Positions 14,744-21,798 of a stretch of 25,746 nt of DNA are shown here, piece by piece. A program made the position numbers and the translations under genes. The notes beneath the pieces were generated by a model, which saw only the letters and a program-made list of their open reading frames with translations, ran no database searches and was not told the origin of the DNA. Numbering within the stretch: the stretch's first letter is position 1; the number at the start of each line of letters is the position of its first letter. The stretch is from CG2-30-36-16 sp964372115 (GTDB lineage Bacteria; Bacteroidota; Ignavibacteria; Ignavibacteriales; Ignavibacteriaceae), in contig CAYJPN010000051.1 in NCBI GenBank assembly GCA_964372115.1, positions 1 through 25,746 on the forward strand. The letters are read 5' to 3'.

Positions 14744-16279
14744 ATGATTTTGAAAAATAAAAATATTAATAAAAGGATTCTGCCTGGGATATTAGCGCTA
14801 ATCGGTGCAAGTATAATTTTACTACTTACAAATCGTTATGGCTCCGGGCTCACAACTGACTCTGTCGCCTATATTTCAGCAGCAAGAAATTTAGCAATTG
14901 GCGCCGGTCTTTTAACTTATGATGGATCTGCATTAGTTCTTCAACCTCCGCTTTACCCCTTTCTATTATCTGTAACTGAAAAAGTGTTTTATATCGACCC
15001 GATGATCTCTGCAGGTTATTTAAATGCCTTTTTATTTGGTCTCATTATTTATTCCAGCGGCTTATTTTTATTGCGGCATTTGAATTCACTTATTTTAATT
15101 TTATTAGGAACAACGGCAGTTCTAATTTCATATGCACTTGTTCAAGTTTCATTGACGACACTATCAGAACCGTTATTCATTTCTCTAGTACTTTTATTCT
15201 TTCATAGCTTCGAACGATATCGTGTTAAACAGGATTTAACTTCGATAGTATTATTATCATTGCCTGTATCATTGGCATGTCTTACACGATATACAGGTAT
15301 AATTCTTATCCTAACCGGTATAATATGTTTGCTCCTCGTGTTGAAAAATAACACCAATAGATATCGGCATATAAGTATTTTCACAATTATTTCGGTTTTA
15401 CCTCTCGGTTTGTGGATTATCAGAAATTATTTTATTTCGGGTACGCTTCTCGGCCAAAGAGCTGCATCATCATACATGTTTACGGAAAATATTATGTTTT
15501 TGTTAAATACCGTCTTGCCCTGGTATTTACCGGTGAATGATCCCGGGTTGTATTTGTTCATTCTTTTTGCAATTGCAATTGTGCTGCTTTTTGTAGGATT
15601 AAATCCGAAGATAAAATGGAATGAAAACAGTTTTAATTTAATTGTACCGGGCATTGTATTTATATTACTTTATTCCGGGTTTATTGTACTTTCATCTACC
15701 ACAACTGCGTACGACCGGATATCGAACAGACTGCTCTCCCCGATTTACATTCCGTCAATATTTATTTTGTTTTTCATCTTCGATAGAATTCAAAGCCGGT
15801 TAATAAAATTATATTCTCCAGGATTAATAATTGTTCTCTTAACTACCGGTATTATTTTTATGATGAGATACCCGGTAATGAACACGGTTTATATTGTTAA
15901 AGAATTTATCAGGCAAGATGGATTCGGATATGCCGGCAAAGTGTGGAAAGAAAATGAAATAATACAATATCTTATTCAGCAGAAGTCAAAGCAAGAAAGA
16001 TTCATATTTTATAGTAATGCTCCTGAAGCAGTTTATATTTTGTCCGATATCGAAACACAATGGAGCCCCGCGAAAACATTTTATAATTCGCCTCAACTTG
16101 TTATTAATAAAGTCGGACAAAAACCCACTCGCTATAATGAGGAAAAAAAAATACTTGTTTGGTTCGATAAGATTGATCGAAGATTTTTATTTACTATCGA
16201 AGAACTTCAAAAGGACAGAAATATAACGGAAGTTGTTCGTTTTAATGACGGCGGTATCTTCACTTTCTCGAAAAGATGA
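14744..16279 (+). CDS. GT-C membrane glycosyltransferase, GT39-like
   Basis: 511 aa integral membrane protein with roughly ten or more hydrophobic helices, which would transfer sugar from a lipid-linked donor at the outer face of the inner membrane. The first periplasmic loop has the expected acidic residue and context (GLTTDSVAYISAARNLAIG, Asp near residue 39) followed by a PPLYPFLL motif, both typical of GT39/ArnT-like enzymes. RYTGIILILTG and a long C-terminal soluble part (about residues 400-511) follow. Donor and acceptor are unknown. The gene starts 43 nt after the slipin relic; the ribosome site is poor. The region looks intact, unlike its neighbours. The dolichyl-phosphate-mannose type is only a general family label. 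Confidence 0.82.
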   Translation: MILKNKNINKRILPGILALIGASIILLLTNRYGSGLTTDSVAYISAARNLAIGAGLLTYDGSALVLQPPLYPFLLSVTEKVFYIDPMISAGYLNAFLFGLIIYSSGLFLLRHLNSLILILLGTTAVLISYALVQVSLTTLSEPLFISLVLLFFHSFERYRVKQDLTSIVLLSLPVSLACLTRYTGIILILTGIICLLLVLKNNTNRYRHISIFTIISVLPLGLWIIRNYFISGTLLGQRAASSYMFTENIMFLLNTVLPWYLPVNDPGLYLFILFAIAIVLLFVGLNPKIKWNENSFNLIVPGIVFILLYSGFIVLSSTTTAYDRISNRLLSPIYIPSIFILFFIFDRIQSRLIKLYSPGLIIVLLTTGIIFMMRYPVMNTVYIVKEFIRQDGFGYAGKVWKENEIIQYLIQQKSKQERFIFYSNAPEAVYILSDIETQWSPAKTFYNSPQLVINKVGQKPTRYNEEKKILVWFDKIDRRFLFTIEELQKDRNITEVVRFNDGGIFTFSKR

Positions 16280-16453
16280 ATTTTAAGTTATCCGAAATAT
16301 AAGAATGATTTCATAATTCGAAGTACAATTAAGAAAGAGTATTCATTTCAAAATTTATAACTACATAAGGTTAAGTATGGGCTAAAATTATTAATTAGTT
16401 CCGCTGCATAATTCTGTCTAACCTAGGTCGGTAAAAAGATAGAAGAGACTGAA

Positions 16454-16717
16454 ATGAAATATTCAATTGATTATGTGCCCGATAAAAAATTTGTTAAAGT
16501 TATTAACCAAGGCAGATTAAATTTTCAGAAAGCAACTTATAGTAAAATGGTTCAGAATTTAATCCGGGCTGCCGGATATAATGTAATAGCAATTCCTCTT
16601 GCTGCGGGAGTTTTGTTCTCGGCGGGAATTGTTTTAAGTCTTGCACTTGGCGCGGTGTTGATGTTGGCAAGTACTATAGTCGTAGCAATAAACGCAAAGA
16701 TGTTAAAGATAACTTGA
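16454..16717 (+). pseudogene. Fused fragments: unknown protein start + P1B ATPase C-terminus
   Basis: An 87-aa open frame. The first ~25 residues (MKYSIDYVPDKKFVKVINQG, then RLNF) look like the beginning of a small beta-strand protein not otherwise present. From residue 26 (base 16529) it is the end of a P1B ATPase (KATYSKMVQNLIRAAGYNVI, then AIPLAAGVLFSAGIVLSLALG), about 80% identical in protein to 11306-11494 but clearly diverged in DNA. Both sides of the join contain AATTTTCA..AAAGCAACTTAT-like sequence, pointing to recombination at short homology. Only the last two membrane helices remain, so no pump activity is possible. It may still be translated. Confidence 0.75.
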
Positions 16718-16885
16718 TTGACCAACTTATGTTATGCATTGTTAGAAGTTTGATTTCCTAATCTTACTCTTAATCTTATTTTGCATAACTGAAGTTGTTG
16801 GAATTAAGAATTTAGTATTTCAATTGCCAAAACATTTTTTCACGATGAATAATACTCAGCAAAAAATCACCACCATCTATCTCAC
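16718..16885 (+). other. Spacer before motif copy D
   Basis: No gene seen, only A/T-rich sequence. Together with the leader of the next gene it forms about 370 bases without coding capacity, and the only recognisable element is motif copy D. Confidence 0.5.
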
Positions 16886-16923
16886 CTGAAGGATGTAGTT
16901 CATTTTTCATCCCTTTGCTCGAT
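16886..16923 (+). promoter_or_regulatory. Conserved stress-locus motif, copy D
   Basis: Left arm CTGAAGGATG (16886-16895; first bases off consensus), 12-bp spacer TAGTTCATTTTT, right arm CATCCCTTTG (16908-16917), tail CGAT (16920-16923). It is the counterpart of copy B and the left edge of the second duplicated block. Confidence 0.68.
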
Positions 16924-17088
16924 TTTATAATACTGAATTACTTCCTATTATATTGCACTGATTACAAAACTATTGTAGAGTTATAATTTTGCTGTAAAAT
17001 ATTGAAGATTGTTTTGAGGAAGAACAACAGTGAAAACTCAGTTAATAGTTTAAATAATTTATAAACATTTCTGGAAAGGAAAATAGTG

Positions 17089-17274
17089 ATGTCACTCTTA
17101 TCTTTAGTTATCGTGTTAGTAGTTGTAGGTGTAATTCTTTGGCTGATTAACAGTTATATTCCCATGCAGCCAACCATCAAGAAAATTTTAAATGCTGTAG
17201 TAATTATAGTAGTTATTCTATGGTTATTAAGCGCCTTCGGAATAATTGACAGTATTGATACAATTCATATTTGA
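17089..17274 (+). CDS. Thivi_2564-type small membrane protein, copy 2
   Basis: 61 aa, identical in DNA and protein to 12402-12587, with the same ribosome site (GGAAAGGAAA), the same long leader and a motif copy about 170 nt upstream. Two membrane helices flank YIPMQPTIKKILN. Since the non-coding flanks differ by several percent while the coding region does not differ at all, selection or local gene conversion probably maintains it. The function is unknown. Confidence 0.88.
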   Translation: MSLLSLVIVLVVVGVILWLINSYIPMQPTIKKILNAVVIIVVILWLLSAFGIIDSIDTIHI

Positions 17275-17349
17275 TCGGTGTGTGGGTAATAACTCTTTTG
17301 AAATATTTAGCTGGAATGGAGAGAGATTACAAAGTAAGTTAAGAATATA

Positions 17350-17494
17350 ATGGAACTGACTTTATCCTTAAGGTAATTGTTATCGGTTTTGCAATGGCAG
17401 TACCTGTTGGACTTATTAGATTGAGGCGGGTTAACCGTATCGCCGGATATTAATAATTCTTTTCGGTGTTATTGCTTTTGTAAGTTTATTATAA
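17350..17494 (+). pseudogene. LysE-family transporter remnant, copy 2
   Basis: Same relic as 12673-12818: the start and last helix of a LysE exporter joined by an internal deletion, with the same frame break before ILIILFGVIAFVSLL. It has an additional deletion near 17360-17375 that ends the first frame early (MELTLSLR then stop). It is more decayed than copy 1. Confidence 0.6.
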
Positions 17495-17572
17495 AAACAA
17501 TCTGATTTTCTAAAACCCTCAACAGCTAATAGAAAAATCAAAAATACGTTTGTAATAAACTTTTTATACTAT

Positions 17573-17610
17573 CCAAAAGATGTAGACCCTTTTTCATCCC
17601 TTTGACCGAT
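17573..17610 (+). promoter_or_regulatory. Conserved stress-locus motif, copy E
   Basis: Left arm CCAAAAGATG (17573-17582), 12-bp spacer TAGACCCTTTTT, right arm CATCCCTTTG (17595-17604), tail CGAT (17607-17610). It is the counterpart of copy C. The tail differs (CGAT here, CTAT in C) because the duplication ends inside the motif. Confidence 0.7.
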
Positions 17611-17701
17611 ATATTTTTATTCGTTGAAGTTTTATCTTATTCACGCAAGCATAATCAATTACTTGAATGACTTGTAAGATTCAAACAATAAGAAAACTAT
17701 T

Positions 17702-17873
17702 GTGAAAAAAATTAAATGCAATTTTATTGGTTGTAGTTTTTGCTTTATGACTTGTTATGTATAGTTGCATTGCGAGTGGTGCAGTTACTGTCGGTAAACA
17801 AAAAAGTAAAGATGTTGTAAGAACAATAAAATCAAATTTGAACCGGTATTATAATTACAAAAACACCCTATAA
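17702..17873 (+). pseudogene. Small lipoprotein gene, broken
   Basis: About 100 nt after motif copy E. A GTG/TTG-like start region (KKIK), then in a shifted frame LNAILLVVVFAL, a stop at 17748, and LVMYSCIASGAVTVGKQKSK followed by DVVRTIKSNLN to a stop at 17871. The hydrophobic stretch and MYSC lipobox suggest a small lipoprotein of about 55 aa that has suffered a frameshift and a nonsense change. No intact start codon is present in the main frame. Confidence 0.45.
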
Positions 17874-17905
17874 AACAATGGAAATAAAATAAAAGGAAAA
17901 TTCAG

Positions 17906-18091
17906 ATGTCTAACTTTGCAATTTATTTAATAGGGATAGTCATTTTAGCCGGTGGATTAGGAATGGCAGCCCATTTATTAGGGGCTTCACCAATCTGGAT
18001 TACCGTTGGAGTCATTGTAACGCTGGGTTTGGGTATTATGGGCGGAGTAATGAAAACCCGCCAGAAAGAAAAATCCGATTCAGAAGATTAG
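17906..18091 (+). CDS. 61-aa two-helix membrane protein
   Basis: Two hydrophobic helices (about residues 5-24 and 30-49) rich in Gly, separated by GASPIW, and a charged tail (KTRQKEKSDSED). AAAAGGAAAA lies upstream. Small proteins of the same plan are frequent in Bacteroidota, with no known function. It follows the dead lipoprotein gene and precedes the cytochrome by 45 nt, so it likely shares its transcript. Confidence 0.82.
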   Translation: MSNFAIYLIGIVILAGGLGMAAHLLGASPIWITVGVIVTLGLGIMGGVMKTRQKEKSDSED

Positions 18092-18136
18092 TGTTAAGTT
18101 ATGTTGATCTAATTAAACAAAACAGAAGGAGAAAAA

Positions 18137-18700
18137 ATGTTTAAGAAAATTGCAGTTATAATTATTTTGTTCGCAGCTCCTGCATTATTGGCACAAGATT
18201 CCCTTGCCAGCCATTCATTTGTAGGCGTTGAGACCTGCGGCATGTGCCATAAATCTGAAAAACAAGGTGAACAAATTGAAATCTGGAAAGCCAGCGCTCA
18301 TTCCAAAGCCTATGAAACTCTAAAAACCGCGGAGGCAGATAGTATTGCTAAAGCAAAAGGATTATCAACAAACGCAGTATTAAGTGAAGCCTGTTTAAAA
18401 TGTCATGTTAGTGGATACAACATTAATGCCTCATTAAAAACAGCCAAATTCAAAATGGAAGATGGCGTACAATGTGAGACCTGCCATGGAGCGGGAGCAG
18501 ACTATAAAAGTCTTAAAGTTATGAAAGATTTAAAAGCTGCTGAAAAAAATGGTCTCAGAGTGTTTAAAACAGATGAAAAAAGGGTTGCTTTATGCGAAGA
18601 ATGTCATAATTCTGAAAGTCCGACTTTTGATTCCAGCAAATCCGACTTCTCAGAAATGTGGAACAAAATTAAACACGATATTCCAAAGAGCGGCAAATAA
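18137..18700 (+). CDS. Exported tetraheme c-type cytochrome (cytochrome c554-like)
   Basis: 187 aa. Signal peptide about residues 1-19, with cleavage after ALLAQ likely. Four CxxCH heme sites: CGMCH (34-38), CLKCH (86-90), CETCH (113-117) and CEECH (153-157). His 55 in the SAHSKAYE segment after the first heme and other His residues could be distal ligands. The EIWKASAHSKAYETL motif and spacing recall the cytochrome c554 and related multiheme families. It probably carries electrons in the periplasm; the partner is not in the window. GAAGGAGAAAAA precedes the ATG. A probable terminator follows at 18739. Confidence 0.93.
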   Translation: MFKKIAVIIILFAAPALLAQDSLASHSFVGVETCGMCHKSEKQGEQIEIWKASAHSKAYETLKTAEADSIAKAKGLSTNAVLSEACLKCHVSGYNINASLKTAKFKMEDGVQCETCHGAGADYKSLKVMKDLKAAEKNGLRVFKTDEKRVALCEECHNSESPTFDSSKSDFSEMWNKIKHDIPKSGK

Positions 18701-18738
18701 GAATTAAATACTAAATAAAGTTTTATCGAATAAAAATT

Positions 18739-18778
18739 AAATGGAAATAAAAAGCCACTCTTCTTCATTTCCATTTTT
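18739..18778 (+). terminator. Probable terminator after the cytochrome gene
   Basis: AAATGGAAAT (18739-18748) pairs with ATTTCCATTT (18767-18776) around an 18-nt loop, and a short T-run follows. The stem is A/T-rich, so it is only moderately strong. Confidence 0.5.
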
Positions 18779-18793
18779 ATAATTGTTTTAATC

Positions 18794-18817
18794 CAGATTT
18801 TCCGGAAGGAAAATCTG
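18794..18817. repeat. Perfect inverted repeat
   Basis: CAGATTTTCC (18794-18803) and GGAAAATCTG (18808-18817) around GGAA. No T-tract follows, so it may be a protein-binding site or a hairpin in the transcript. Confidence 0.55.
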
Positions 18818-18916
18818 CCCCTGGTGCCGATAATTTGTGAGATAATAAATATCAAATATTTAGACAGAAGAATTATCAGAACTTCTGATATGAGCTATAT
18901 TTGTTTCTTACAAATT

Positions 18917-19022
18917 GTCGGGGGTTTAACTCCCAATTGAAACAAATTTTTTTTTTTATTAATTCATTTTATGTTTATCATTCTTCTCACCCAAAAGATG
19001 TAGTCCATTTTTCATCCCTTCG
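18917..19022. repeat. Intergenic repeat block, copy 2 (GGGGTTTAACTCCC element through motif copy F)
   Basis: Partner of 4758-4854. The shared order is TGTCGGGG, TTAACTCCCAATTGAAACAA, T-rich stretch, ATTAATTCA, TTCTCACCCAAAAGATG, and the motif right arm. The homology ends with the motif. Confidence 0.7.
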
Positions 19023-19028
19023 GGCTAT
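18991..19028 (+). promoter_or_regulatory. Conserved stress-locus motif, copy F (upstream of KaiC)
   Basis: Left arm CCAAAAGATG (18991-19000), 12-bp spacer TAGTCCATTTTT, right arm CATCCCTTCG (19013-19022), tail CTAT (19025-19028). It lies 281 nt before the KaiC start. Confidence 0.68.
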
Positions 19029-19303
19029 TGATTAACTCCATGGTTATTCTTACTCTTGTGGCGAAAAAAATAGAAATCATTTTAGAGTGCATTTATGAAT
19101 GAAATGATTTTGAGAAAAATTTACAAAAAAAGTTAGAACTCACACGGCGATAATACAACAACGCTCGATGTACGAGCAGGTTAAAAGTTTAGCAATATTC
19201 TTTAAATTCACACATGCAGTGGTAGTGAAATTAATAATGATAGATTGTAATAACCTTAAACAGCAAAATAACTAATGGGGCAATTTAACCGGAGGCAAAT
19301 CGT

Positions 19304-21028
19304 ATGAAAAAAAAAGCAAATATTAAATTAAAAACTCTGCCTAAATCTCCCACAAGTATTCAGGGATTTGACGAAATTACAGGAGGTGGTTTACCGAAAG
19401 GAAGACCGACGCTTGTATGCGGAGGCGCAGGCTGCGGAAAAACACTGTTTGCTATGGAGTTTCTTGTTCGCGGGGCAACACTCTATAATGAACCAGGCGT
19501 ATTTATTTCTTTCGAAGAAACCGCAAAAGAATTAGCGGCAAATGTTTCTTCACTCGGTTTTGATCTGGAAAGTCTTGTAGCAAAAAGAAAAATATGGCTT
19601 GAACATGTTGATATCGATAGGGGTGAAATTGAACAAATTGGCGAGTATGATTTAAAAGGGTTATTCGTTCGGATACATCGTGCAATAGAAAGTATTGGGG
19701 CAAGGAGAGTAGTGCTCGATACTATTGAATCGCTCTTTATGGTAATGCCCAACGCTGCAATTGTGCGCCTGGAACTACGGAGGTTATTCGGCTGGCTGAA
19801 GAAAAAAGGTGTAACCGCAATAATTACAGGAGAACGAGGGGACGAAACATTAACGCGTCAGGGTTTGGAGGAATATGTTTCCGATTGTGTAATTCTGTTA
19901 GATCATCGTGTGAGTGAACAATCATCCATCAGACGGCTGCGTATAGTAAAATACCGCGGCTCAACACACGGGACAAACGAGTACCCGTTTCTTATTGATG
20001 AAGAAGGTTTTTCTGTTCTTCCTGTAACTTCCATCGGGTTGAATCACATTTCATCTCGAGAGAGAATCTCTACGGGCATCCTTCGTCTTGATACAATGCT
20101 TTCAGGCAAAGGTTACTTTCGCGGAAGTACAGTGCTTGTTTCGGGTACAGCAGGTACCGGCAAGACGAGTCTTGCTGCACAATTTGTTGAAGCAGCATGT
20201 AAGCGTGGCGAGTGCGTTCTTTATTTTGCTTTCGAAGAATCACCAAGTCAGTTTATGCGTAATATGTCTTCGATTGGAATAAGTTTGGAACCATGGACGA
20301 AAAAAGGATTGCTCCACTTTCATGCAACCCGCCCTACTCTACACGGTTTGGAACATCATTTGACCAGTACTATTAAATTAATTAATAAAGTTAAACCACA
20401 AATAGTTATTCTCGATCCTATTGACGCTTTTGTTATTGGAGGAAACGAAACTGAAGTAAAGATAATGTTACTGCGTCTTGTTGATTTTTTGAAGATGAAG
20501 AATATAACTGCATTTTTCCTAAGCCTTACAAGCGCAGGTGACAAGCAGGAGATGACAGATATATCGGTTTCTTCCCTGATTGATACCTGGCTGCTGCTTC
20601 GTGATATTGAAAGGGAGGGTGAACGCAACAGAGGATTGTATATTCTTAAATCAAGAGGAATGGCGCATTCAAATCAGATTCGAGAGTTTAAACTTACCAA
20701 CCACGGAATTGAATTACTTGATGTTTATGTTGGTCCGGAAGGTGTTTTGACAGGTTCAGCGAGACTATCTCGAGAAACGAAAGACGAAGCAGAACAATTA
20801 ATGCGGCAGCAGGAAATTTCGCGCAAACAATTTGGAATAGAACGAAAGCGTGAAGCGATGGAAGCGCAGATTGTTGTACTCCGTTCCGAATTTGAAGCCG
20901 AAAAGTCCGAAGCTCTTAAAATTATTGGAATTGAGTCAGAAAGAAATAAACGCTTTAAACAGGACAAGATTAAAATGAGGAAAAGTAGAAAAGGAGATGT
21001 TTCCGCAAGAGTATCCGGCAAAAAATAA
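19304..21028 (+). CDS. kaiC: KaiC-like double RecA ATPase
   Basis: 574 aa. Two KaiC/RecA domains: CI has Walker A GGAGCGKT (40-47), the catalytic Glu pair FISFEE (71-72) and VVLDT; CII has Walker A GTAGTGKT (281-288), YFAFEE (311-312) and IVILDP. The KaiC phosphosite region reads DISVSSLIDT (419-428), with Ser 423/Ser 424 in the place of cyanobacterial Ser431/Thr432, so autophosphorylation is plausible. The last ~85 residues form a charged helical tail absent from cyanobacterial KaiC. No kaiA or kaiB is in the window, so a stress-signalling ATPase role is more likely than a true clock. The CCGGAGGCAAAT ribosome site supports the start. It sits behind motif copy F and upstream of a sensor kinase pair. 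Confidence 0.93.
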   Translation: MKKKANIKLKTLPKSPTSIQGFDEITGGGLPKGRPTLVCGGAGCGKTLFAMEFLVRGATLYNEPGVFISFEETAKELAANVSSLGFDLESLVAKRKIWLEHVDIDRGEIEQIGEYDLKGLFVRIHRAIESIGARRVVLDTIESLFMVMPNAAIVRLELRRLFGWLKKKGVTAIITGERGDETLTRQGLEEYVSDCVILLDHRVSEQSSIRRLRIVKYRGSTHGTNEYPFLIDEEGFSVLPVTSIGLNHISSRERISTGILRLDTMLSGKGYFRGSTVLVSGTAGTGKTSLAAQFVEAACKRGECVLYFAFEESPSQFMRNMSSIGISLEPWTKKGLLHFHATRPTLHGLEHHLTSTIKLINKVKPQIVILDPIDAFVIGGNETEVKIMLLRLVDFLKMKNITAFFLSLTSAGDKQEMTDISVSSLIDTWLLLRDIEREGERNRGLYILKSRGMAHSNQIREFKLTNHGIELLDVYVGPEGVLTGSARLSRETKDEAEQLMRQQEISRKQFGIERKREAMEAQIVVLRSEFEAEKSEALKIIGIESERNKRFKQDKIKMRKSRKGDVSARVSGKK

Positions 21029-21050
21029 TTAATTGGTTTTAATTTTTTTA
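21027..21050 (+). terminator. Possible terminator after kaiC
   Basis: AATTAA / TTAATT with a 6-nt loop followed directly by a T-run, beginning at the kaiC stop codon. It is short and A/T-only, so the call is weak. Confidence 0.35.
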
Positions 21051-21364
21051 TCAGAATAAATCGCTGCTGCAATGCATCAAGTTTATTCAGATTGTTTTTA
21101 GCGCGATTCTTCAAACAGCATTTTCCTATGGAACTATGGGTTCCTCTAAAAATCCGTATCCGTTTCCGAACCTCACTGAGTATCAAAGTGGTTATAAACA
21201 GAAACCGTACTATGCGGGATTAACTCCTCAATAGGGAAATTTTTATCTCATGAAAATTTGTCAGTCGATTATTTTTTAGAAATAATGAAGATCATTTTTT
21301 GCGGGAACTTTAGATGGGAGCAATACAGAGCAGGTTTTACGGAATATTTTGTTAATAAATAAAT
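21051..21364 (+). other. Long spacer between kaiC and the sensor kinase, part 1
   Basis: No gene found. It contains a degenerate copy of the GGGGTTAACTCCC element (GCGGGATTAACTCCTCAATA at 21215-21234), about 150 nt before motif copy G. Confidence 0.5.
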
Positions 21365-21402
21365 CCAAAAGAACTAATCCCTTTTTCATCCTTTTAACCG
21401 AT
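21365..21402 (+). promoter_or_regulatory. Conserved stress-locus motif, copy G (upstream of the two-component genes)
   Basis: Left arm CCAAAAGAAC (21365-21374; the ATG part is lost), 12-bp spacer TAATCCCTTTTT, right arm CATCCTTTTA (21387-21396), tail CGAT (21399-21402). This is the most diverged copy. It keeps the T-run, CATCC and CGAT, so these are probably the core. It lies about 400 nt before the sensor kinase. Confidence 0.6.
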
Positions 21403-21798
21403 TTAATTTAGAACCTATATTAATTCATATTTATAGTATATAACAAGTTTGGTTTAAGGTTGTGCTGTCCACAGAGTTTTCCAATGGGCACTTGATTTTC
21501 CGGATGTTACCGCAAAATCTGGGTTTTGAACTTTGCTGTGGAGTGCCTTATTTCTTTTACTATGATACGTTCCCTTTTTTTAGTGTTAAATCTAACTCTA
21601 TGAAAAGTATCTTTTTAACTTAAGCATTATAATGCTTATCGTTTATTCTAAACATGGTCTTTACTTCTTTTGTCCAATTTTGTTAACAAATACACTTAAA
21701 CTATTTTTACTTGTCATGTTTTTCTGTATCTTTTTGCAGTGGACTCATTATTAATTAGAAAATTTATTTAATTAAGTAACTTTAAATTCATTGTCCGA
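21403..21798 (+). other. Leader of the sensor kinase gene with crossed complementary segments
   Basis: No gene seen. CCACAG (21469-21474) and GGCACT (21487-21492) are complementary to the adjoining CTGTGG (21536-21541) and AGTGCC (21542-21547) in crossed order, as in a pseudoknot. The rest is A/T-rich with no clear ribosome site before 21799. Confidence 0.4.

Larger units (their letters stand above)
16889..17604. repeat. Duplicated ~720-bp block, copy 2
   Basis: Partner of 12202-12928. It starts inside motif copy D and ends at the TTTG of motif copy E. It is 11 bp shorter than copy 1 because of small indels around 17290-17370. Confidence 0.9.
18701..18990 (+). other. Long spacer, part 1, with several hairpins
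   Basis: No gene found between the cytochrome and KaiC (603 bases). It holds a likely terminator (18739-18776), a perfect 10-bp palindrome with a 4-nt centre (18794-18817), a 15-bp near-palindrome ATCAGAACTTCTGAT (18875-18889), and the GGGGTTTAACTCCC element (18917-18946). Confidence 0.6.

Noticed and set aside
20725..21186. 153-aa minus-strand open frame over the end of kaiC
   Set aside because: Mostly antisense to the KaiC tail. There is no ribosome site, signal or domain pattern, and the Ser/Arg/Leu bias is typical of shadow frames.
4823..21402. The repeated motif as a CRISPR array or integron attC array
   Set aside because: Copies are hundreds to thousands of bases apart with genes between, with no uniform spacers, no cas genes and no integrase. 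The arms lack attC core sites. The cassette idea is kept only as a recombination hypothesis.
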